This document shows positions 19,751 to 25,085 of a DNA stretch of 25,085 nt, piece by piece; position 1 is the stretch's first letter; the number at the start of each line of letters is the position of its first letter. The stretch lies in IMG/VR virus record IMGVR_UViG_3300013010_000063, positions 1 to 25,085 of that record. One strand, written 5' to 3'. Source of the DNA: a virus. A program made the position numbers and the translations under genes. The notes under the pieces are model-generated. The model was not told where the DNA came from, searched no databases, and was given only the letters and a program-made list of their open reading frames with translations.

Positions 19751-22732
19751 CTATCTTGCATTAGCATATTTAAAAGGGTTTTCAGCAAATGCCATATAGA
19801 TGTATGTATGACCACTGCCATTTACTTGTGTACCACTAGTTCTTGGAGCAAACCCATTTGAATAAAAATCTAAAAAGTTTCCACTATATCCAGTTTCAAC
19901 AGCAGGGTCATTTGCTTGCAATGCTCTTAATGCTTCGTTAAAAGGGTCTCGAGTTGAATCTAATATCCACCAACTACCACTACCAGTACCAGTTGTTTTC
20001 AGCATAACGAATGAGGGTCGGAAACCTAAATGAACATACGTTCCTGCCGTTCCTGATGTTGCTCCATTGCCTATATATTTGCCAAAACGACTATAACCCT
20101 CTACCTCTGCGAAACAATAGGCAACCATAGCATCACTAGCACCATTAACCCCATTAGAATCCACATTTGCTTGATAAGTAGAATAAGTTGTATCGCCTAC
20201 AGTTTTTATATATCCATTGGAGTGAGCAGATGGAGCAAATGAATAAAGGTCTGAAGATAAGTAAAATGCATAAGTTGACTGCAAATCTTTATGCCAAACT
20301 CGCCAATGAACAGAATCATCTCTATTTTTAGTAATAATCATAGCAGGTGTTTTCGCTACACCATCAACTTGTACTCCATGACCAATAGTAGCATCATTTG
20401 TATTATTACCAGTAAAAGTTACAATGCTAAACCCTGCATCTGTGTTTGTATTACTTACTGATAAAATAGAACCATCAAAGTTAGTTTGTCCAAATGTTGC
20501 ATTAGTACGAACCTCTGCTCCCATTCCAGAATGGTTTTGGCAATAATAATAAAGGTTTGCAACTCCACTCGCTACAGTAATTGTAGTTGTGTAAGCAGAA
20601 TCATTTTTTACAACACCAGTTGTATATTCAGAACCTGCACTTGTTCCACTACTATGTGTTCCATCATTTGTTAATGAAAATCTTAAAGGGTGAGATTGTG
20701 CAGAACTATCAGACCAATCAAAAGTGTATGTACCACCCTCTTGCAAATCTAAATCTACACCATTTGTACCAAATCCAGTTGAACCATCACTTTTAAAAAA
20801 TTGATATTTATTAGAGCCAGTACCATGACCAAAATCGGTGCTATCAGAAACCACTTTAACCTTATAAGTTTTTGTTGGTGCTGTACCATTTGCTTTCCAA
20901 TTCCAAGCTACAAAAGTTTCTGTGTTGTCATTTACATTTGAGTCTGTTCCTAAAGTAAATCCAGTTGATGTAAATGCCTTTAGAGATGTTGCTGAATCTG
21001 ATTCATCATTAGTCAAATTACTAAATAATCTTTTTGTTGCACCTCTATTTGAATCAAATAAAACGTGTTCTTGAGCTGATAACCTTTTTTTAATCCAAGT
21101 CCAATCTGGTTGAAAGTCTACAGCAATAGCAGTATTATCTGTCGCATTACCAGTATAAAGAACTGTATTAAAATGGTCATCTGCTTGTGTATCAGCATTA
21201 GGACTTATGGTTGTTTCTGGAAGATTTGCTGAACATAATGCTAGAAAGCCTGATGGTATATATTGAAAATCACCTATGCCATTTGCATCTGCATTTCCTC
21301 CTGCTGATATTGCTCCACCAAATGTAGAATCTTGTCCAAAGTTAGCAACATGAACATCTGTGCTTGTTCCATTTGCCATATACCATTGTAGGTTTTGTGC
21401 TTCATCATCTGTAAAAGTAAATGTTGGGTTTGCACCAGTTGCAGGATTGCCACCACTTAAATTTCCAGAATATAACCAAGCATTGTTTCTTCCAATAAAT
21501 CCTTTATTATTATCTATATCTAATGCTAATTGTAAAATATCCCCTGCTTGCATAGTTACATTTATAGCACCACCAACTTGTGAAGTTTCATCATTAATAG
21601 CTATATATGGAATACCACCATTTAATACTGCATATCCATAAAAGATAGCACCCCATTTATTTGCTACGTTTCCTTGAGCAATATTTGATGAATAAGTTGT
21701 AGCTTGTAACCAACCCCAATCTATTTCACCATTTGTGCTACCAATAGTTTTAACTCTAAATTCACAATACCACTTACCACTAGTAGGTCTAAAGGTATTT
21801 CCCATATAGGAATTTGTAGGTAAAGAAACTTCAAGATTTCCATTTGATAATGTGGCAGTGCCTGCAAGACTACTAGATTGTTCGCCACCAGTAAATAATG
21901 CATTCCAAGTTGAGAAATTATTCTCAGGACTATCAGGCATATTACAATCAGATGCGACTATACCACTAGATGTAAAATGATGTGTGTTGCCACTTGTATC
22001 TGCACCTATTGTTGATGCTGATGCAGTTCCCGTTCCAGTTTGTTCAAATTGTAATCTAAAACCATTAGTTCCATATGAGCCAGTATATTTTATTGGAATC
22101 CAAACACCATTTTTAGTTTCACCAAAACTAGATGGAGTTAATTGTGCATCATTGACAAAGTTTACTTCTGCTAAATATCCATCTGTATAATTAGTTAAAT
22201 TTGCATACTTACCAATCTGATGAAGAACTGCTGTGTTTACATGAAGTAAATCAGAGTTTTGTGCTATAACACCATAACTAGCATCTGTGGTTCTTAATTC
22301 TGTTCCATTAAGATACAATCTTACTCTATTTGAATCATTATAAGTATCACTTGAATCAGCAACTTCTGTATCTACTGCAAACATTATATGATACCAAGCT
22401 GATGTGTCTCTTAATCTAGCAGAATATGACCTACCAAGTTGGTTTCCACTATTAGTTAAATGATACCAACGTATAATATCACTAGCACCATCAAGGTAAA
22501 ATATAGTAGAATTTACACTTGAAGTTCCTGCTGACAAAAATATTTGATTAACACCAGTAGTTATATTTCCTCTTTTAAACCACCCACTCCAAGTAAATTT
22601 TCTTCTGTTTCCAGTATCACTAGGAGTTCTACTTAAATAAGCACCACTACCATCATCTAGTCTCAATGACTGTGTAGCAACACCATTATAGAAACTCGGA
22701 CTTGCACCAAACCATAATTCTGAACTTACCAT
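19751..22732 (-). CDS. Large multidomain tail adhesin (LamG-, SPRY-, DUF7483- and cupredoxin-like domains)
   Basis: This 993-aa protein is built of recognisable blocks. A LamG/ConA-like jelly roll spans residues 20-200 (KFTWSGWFKRGN, AWYHIMFAVD, YLNGTELR). A SPRY-like domain spans 300-465 (GKWYCEFRVKT, GWLQATTY, LALDIDNNKGFIG). A DUF7483-like unit spans 515-615 (VLFDSNRGATKRLFSNLT, FVAWNWKANG). A cupredoxin-like domain spans 620-745 (SHPLRFSLTNDGTH, LYYYCQNHSGMG; H681, C731, H734, M737). A second DUF7483-like unit ends at HTYIYMAFAENPFKYANAR. Such proteins bind receptors as virion fibres. It is followed by a fibre-chaperone-like gene. It is the largest gene in the window, and function is inferred from domain types and position. 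Confidence 0.83.
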   Translation of the reverse strand: MVSSELWFGASPSFYNGVATQSLRLDDGSGAYLSRTPSDTGNRRKFTWSGWFKRGNITTGVNQIFLSAGTSSVNSTIFYLDGASDIIRWYHLTNSGNQLGRSYSARLRDTSAWYHIMFAVDTEVADSSDTYNDSNRVRLYLNGTELRTTDASYGVIAQNSDLLHVNTAVLHQIGKYANLTNYTDGYLAEVNFVNDAQLTPSSFGETKNGVWIPIKYTGSYGTNGFRLQFEQTGTGTASASTIGADTSGNTHHFTSSGIVASDCNMPDSPENNFSTWNALFTGGEQSSSLAGTATLSNGNLEVSLPTNSYMGNTFRPTSGKWYCEFRVKTIGSTNGEIDWGWLQATTYSSNIAQGNVANKWGAIFYGYAVLNGGIPYIAINDETSQVGGAINVTMQAGDILQLALDIDNNKGFIGRNNAWLYSGNLSGGNPATGANPTFTFTDDEAQNLQWYMANGTSTDVHVANFGQDSTFGGAISAGGNADANGIGDFQYIPSGFLALCSANLPETTISPNADTQADDHFNTVLYTGNATDNTAIAVDFQPDWTWIKKRLSAQEHVLFDSNRGATKRLFSNLTNDESDSATSLKAFTSTGFTLGTDSNVNDNTETFVAWNWKANGTAPTKTYKVKVVSDSTDFGHGTGSNKYQFFKSDGSTGFGTNGVDLDLQEGGTYTFDWSDSSAQSHPLRFSLTNDGTHSSGTSAGSEYTTGVVKNDSAYTTTITVASGVANLYYYCQNHSGMGAEVRTNATFGQTNFDGSILSVSNTNTDAGFSIVTFTGNNTNDATIGHGVQVDGVAKTPAMIITKNRDDSVHWRVWHKDLQSTYAFYLSSDLYSFAPSAHSNGYIKTVGDTTYSTYQANVDSNGVNGASDAMVAYCFAEVEGYSRFGKYIGNGATSGTAGTYVHLGFRPSFVMLKTTGTGSGSWWILDSTRDPFNEALRALQANDPAVETGYSGNFLDFYSNGFAPRTSGTQVNGSGHTYIYMAFAENPFKYANAR

Positions 22733-22737
22733 TTATT

Positions 22738-23634
22738 TTACCCAAAGTTTAATTGTGGACTTCCTAACAAAATTGAATTTGATGCCTTAATAAAATATGG
22801 CACAATGTCATACTGGGAACTTGTACCAGATAAACCTAAACTATTTACACCGCCTGCACCTACTGTTTCATAATCTGTTGATAATGTAACTGTACCAGTT
22901 CCAGATGAGGGTTGTATAAATACAATTATACCACTTTGACCGATATTTGAATCTTCTGTACTTGGGGTTGCTAAAGTATTTGAGCCACTTGATAAAGTTA
23001 CAAAAAAGTTTTGGTCTGTATCAAAATTTAAAGTCAATCCAGATGATGTATCAATAGCAGGAACACAAGCAGTTCCTAAAACAATTCTTCCAGTTCCATT
23101 AGGAGTTAAAGCAATATCCCCATTAGCACCATCAGCAATAGTAATATTGCCAGAATTTGTTCCTGCATTTGTGTTTAAAATTAAATCACCAGTTCCATTC
23201 GTTGTGATGGTAGCATTTGCATTGCTATCACCAACTTGCACTGTATCTGCTTGTAATGTTACATCACCAGTTCCATTAGGAACTAAATCAATGTTAGCAT
23301 TTGATGTTGAAACTATATCATTGCCATTAACATCTAAAGAACCACCTAATTGTGGACTTGTATCACCTAGAACGTCTGTTGCTGAATCCGATACGTTTAC
23401 AGTATTTGCAGATGTGTTAAATGTTGCAAATGTAATATCGTCTGAACCATCATAAAACTTTAAAATGGGTGCTGATGCACTTGAAGTATCTAGCCAAAAT
23501 GTACCAGATACAGCACTTGCAGGTCTTGAACTCCCAGAATTTGTTGTGTTTATTGACTCTAAAACATCATTCAAATCACTTCTAAATGATGGAAAAGATT
23601 GGTTTGCAATAGTATAATCTGTTGATTGTGCCAT
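22738..23634 (-). CDS. Tail fibre / virion protein with NGTG repeats
   Basis: This 298-aa protein starts MAQSTDYTIANQSFPSFRSD-LNDVLESINTTNSG, a conserved opening of marine phage fibre proteins (N-x-x-F-P-x-F-R-x-D-L-N-x-x-L). The middle carries repeats: LVPNGTGDVTLQ, TTNGTGDLILN, LTPNGTGRIVLG, each about 30 residues apart and alternating with strand-forming stretches, as in a beta-helical or repetitive shaft. The C-terminus (IIVFIQPSSGTG, DIVPYFIKASNS) is a beta-rich head. The DNA repeats are visible as three copies of CCAGTTCCATT on the plus strand. Probably a trimeric fibre or connector between tip and adhesin. Confidence 0.8.
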   Translation of the reverse strand: MAQSTDYTIANQSFPSFRSDLNDVLESINTTNSGSSRPASAVSGTFWLDTSSASAPILKFYDGSDDITFATFNTSANTVNVSDSATDVLGDTSPQLGGSLDVNGNDIVSTSNANIDLVPNGTGDVTLQADTVQVGDSNANATITTNGTGDLILNTNAGTNSGNITIADGANGDIALTPNGTGRIVLGTACVPAIDTSSGLTLNFDTDQNFFVTLSSGSNTLATPSTEDSNIGQSGIIVFIQPSSGTGTVTLSTDYETVGAGGVNSLGLSGTSSQYDIVPYFIKASNSILLGSPQLNFG

Positions 23635-23651
23635 AATTATTTATACTCCTT

Positions 23652-25085
23652 TTAAAATCCCTTTGCAATAAAATCGAAAGTTTTAGAAACTCCAGAATTA
23701 GAACTATTTAAAAAGGCAACATCAAAACCATTTATTGTTTTATTTGAAACTGTAAAATAATCTCCAGTTGCCATTGATTGCCCAGTTATTCCTAAAGCAT
23801 AATTACCACTTTTGAATGGATTTGTAAACGTAACAGATTTAGTTGTTGTTCCAGAAACTATATCATTACCACTAAATATTCTATCTTGCATATCTACTGT
23901 AACAGTTACTGCCGATACAACTGGGGTACTAGCCAAATCTCTTGAAGTTAAAACAACCTTAAATTTTAAATATCTAGCTTCGTATTCTCCAATAACAAAA
24001 TTTCTAAAATTTGTGTATGTACTATTATCATCACTTGTAGCAATTTCTAAATGAGCATTACAGTTTGCAGGGGTATCACCATCAAAGTTAGAACTAGCAT
24101 CATCAAAATTTCCACTTTTATTATCAAATAAATCATCTGGATTATCTGAACTTTGTGTTATTGATGCTGTAACTCTTGCAGTATGTTTAGCACCAATATC
24201 AATTACATTTGCAAATTCATAGTTACCAGTAGATAAAAAATCTGCATTACTTGCACCAGAATCAAAGAACCTAGTTGTATTTGTATCAAAATTCCCACTT
24301 GCTGAATCAAATAATTCTGAACTATCTAATTCTAAAGCACCATCTAATAATACAACATTTGTTTTTGTTCCACTAAATGTAGGGTGTTCTGCTTGGGTTG
24401 TTATTGCATTAAAGTTTAAAACTCCACTAACATTAGAAATTATTGCAGTAGCATTTGAACTAAAGTTTCCTAACTTATCCACAGCTTTAATAAGATATGT
24501 TCCTTTTCTTGATGGTACTGATATTGAAGTTGCAGGTCTTGATATTTTTTCAACTAAAGCAACCGAGTTTTGCCAATCGGCTGTTCCATCTAATTCTTCT
24601 GAAAATCTAAGATTATAATAGGCTAAGTCTAAATCTGTTACAGCTTCCCAAGATAAATGTGCTTCTTGACCAGAAACATTACATGAAAAATCTGTTACAT
24701 CTGATGGTGGTGCGATTGCTCCAACTATGGTTCTTTGTGCTGACACATAAGTTGAAGAAACACCTGCTGTATTGACTGCTTTAACTCTTACGTCATAGAT
24801 TGATTGGTCAACAACATTTAAAACCCTATGATTAAGACCAGAACCTTGTGCATAAATAATAAAATCAGATTCAGAACTTAATTTATATTCTACCTGATAA
24901 AAATCGATAAATTTATCTGGACTTGCACCAACTAAAACATCTAATGCAACAATAACAGTTCCATCATTATATTGAATTAATTGGTCTGATAAAGTTACAC
25001 TTGCAGGGGGTTGAACTGTAAATGGATTAGGCAAAGTTGTATTTGGTATTGTGGCAACCTCTTGTTGTGTTCCAAATGTATAAAA
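23652..25085 (-). CDS. Tail tip / J-like protein with fibronectin III domains, C-terminal part (open at right edge)
   Basis: 477 codons are visible, open at 25085, so the 5' end lies outside; a TTG at 25034 is not a credible start because the frame reads on (FYTFGTQQEVATIPNTT). Two fibronectin-III-like domains follow: roughly residues 25-125 (YQVEYKLSSESDFIIYAQGS, YDVRVKAVNTAGVSS) and 127-215 (AHLSWEAVTDLDLAYYNLRF, YLIKAVDKLGNFSS). The C-terminal part has LFDSASGNFD and LFDNKSGNFD copies and ends in beta-rich virion-like sequence. Lambda J and related tip proteins carry FN3 domains near their ends and set host range. It is first of the fibre genes, followed by the NGTG fibre and adhesin. Confidence 0.8.
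   Translation of the reverse strand, partial: FYTFGTQQEVATIPNTTLPNPFTVQPPASVTLSDQLIQYNDGTVIVALDVLVGASPDKFIDFYQVEYKLSSESDFIIYAQGSGLNHRVLNVVDQSIYDVRVKAVNTAGVSSTYVSAQRTIVGAIAPPSDVTDFSCNVSGQEAHLSWEAVTDLDLAYYNLRFSEELDGTADWQNSVALVEKISRPATSISVPSRKGTYLIKAVDKLGNFSSNATAIISNVSGVLNFNAITTQAEHPTFSGTKTNVVLLDGALELDSSELFDSASGNFDTNTTRFFDSGASNADFLSTGNYEFANVIDIGAKHTARVTASITQSSDNPDDLFDNKSGNFDDASSNFDGDTPANCNAHLEIATSDDNSTYTNFRNFVIGEYEARYLKFKVVLTSRDLASTPVVSAVTVTVDMQDRIFSGNDIVSGTTTKSVTFTNPFKSGNYALGITGQSMATGDYFTVSNKTINGFDVAFLNSSNSGVSKTFDFIAKGF

Noticed and set aside
20486-22190. Long plus-strand open frames opposite the tail adhesin
   Set aside because: They are low-complexity shadows of the adhesin reading frame with no ribosome sites or protein-like composition.
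25032-25034. TTG start at 25034 for the tail tip gene
   Set aside because: The frame stays open to the window edge with tip-like sequence, so the gene is simply cut by the window.

Overview
The window is part of a low-GC, gene-dense tailed-phage genome. It looks like a siphovirus of an AT-rich marine alphaproteobacterium of the SAR11/pelagiphage type. That host guess rests on base composition, on the HK97-type head genes with small basic DUF-like proteins between them, on the holin of the gene-transfer-agent three-TM type, and on the LamG/SPRY/cupredoxin-like tail adhesin. It is an inference, not a sequence match. No searches were run, so family names come from motif recognition.

Nearly all genes read leftward (minus strand), so transcription order runs from high to low coordinates. 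From 25085 to 19187 lie the 3' part of a J-like tail-tip gene (open at the right edge), a repeat-rich fibre, a 993-aa adhesin and a tail-chaperone-like protein. From 19186 to 16642 lies a lysis and membrane module: an XhlA-like anchor, a Cys-rich one-TM protein, two small TM proteins, a GH24 lysozyme, a three-TM holin and two small basic proteins. At 16006-16269 is a divergent control region with a good leftward sigma70 promoter, an operator-like inverted repeat, and a rightward leader with a perfect 12-bp stem. The only rightward gene, a VRR-NUC nuclease, follows it at 16270-16632.

From 16005 down to 9330 lies the early/replication operon. It holds an OB-like protein, several tiny unknowns, a papain-like cysteine protease, a lipoprotein, an HNH protein, SSB, a wHTH protein, a RecB/Cas4-type PD-(D/E)XK nuclease and a DUF1376-like replication protein. 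From 9181 down to 1 lies packaging, head and neck: TerS, TerL, portal, a run of small basic proteins, a MuF head protein fused to a zincin metallopeptidase domain, scaffold, major capsid protein, head-tail adaptors and a tail-terminator candidate.

Tail tube, tape measure and the 5' part of the tip gene are absent, and tail genes sit at both edges. The simplest reading is a circularly permuted or circularised map, with the missing tail genes joining the two ends. No integrase, CI-like repressor, helicase or DNA polymerase is visible here. Many junctions are TAATG or ATGA overlaps, implying translational coupling, and several small genes with TTG/GTG starts or very short length are described that a standard ORF scan would miss. 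The scaffold-capsid pair has its own promoter and a terminator just after the capsid gene.
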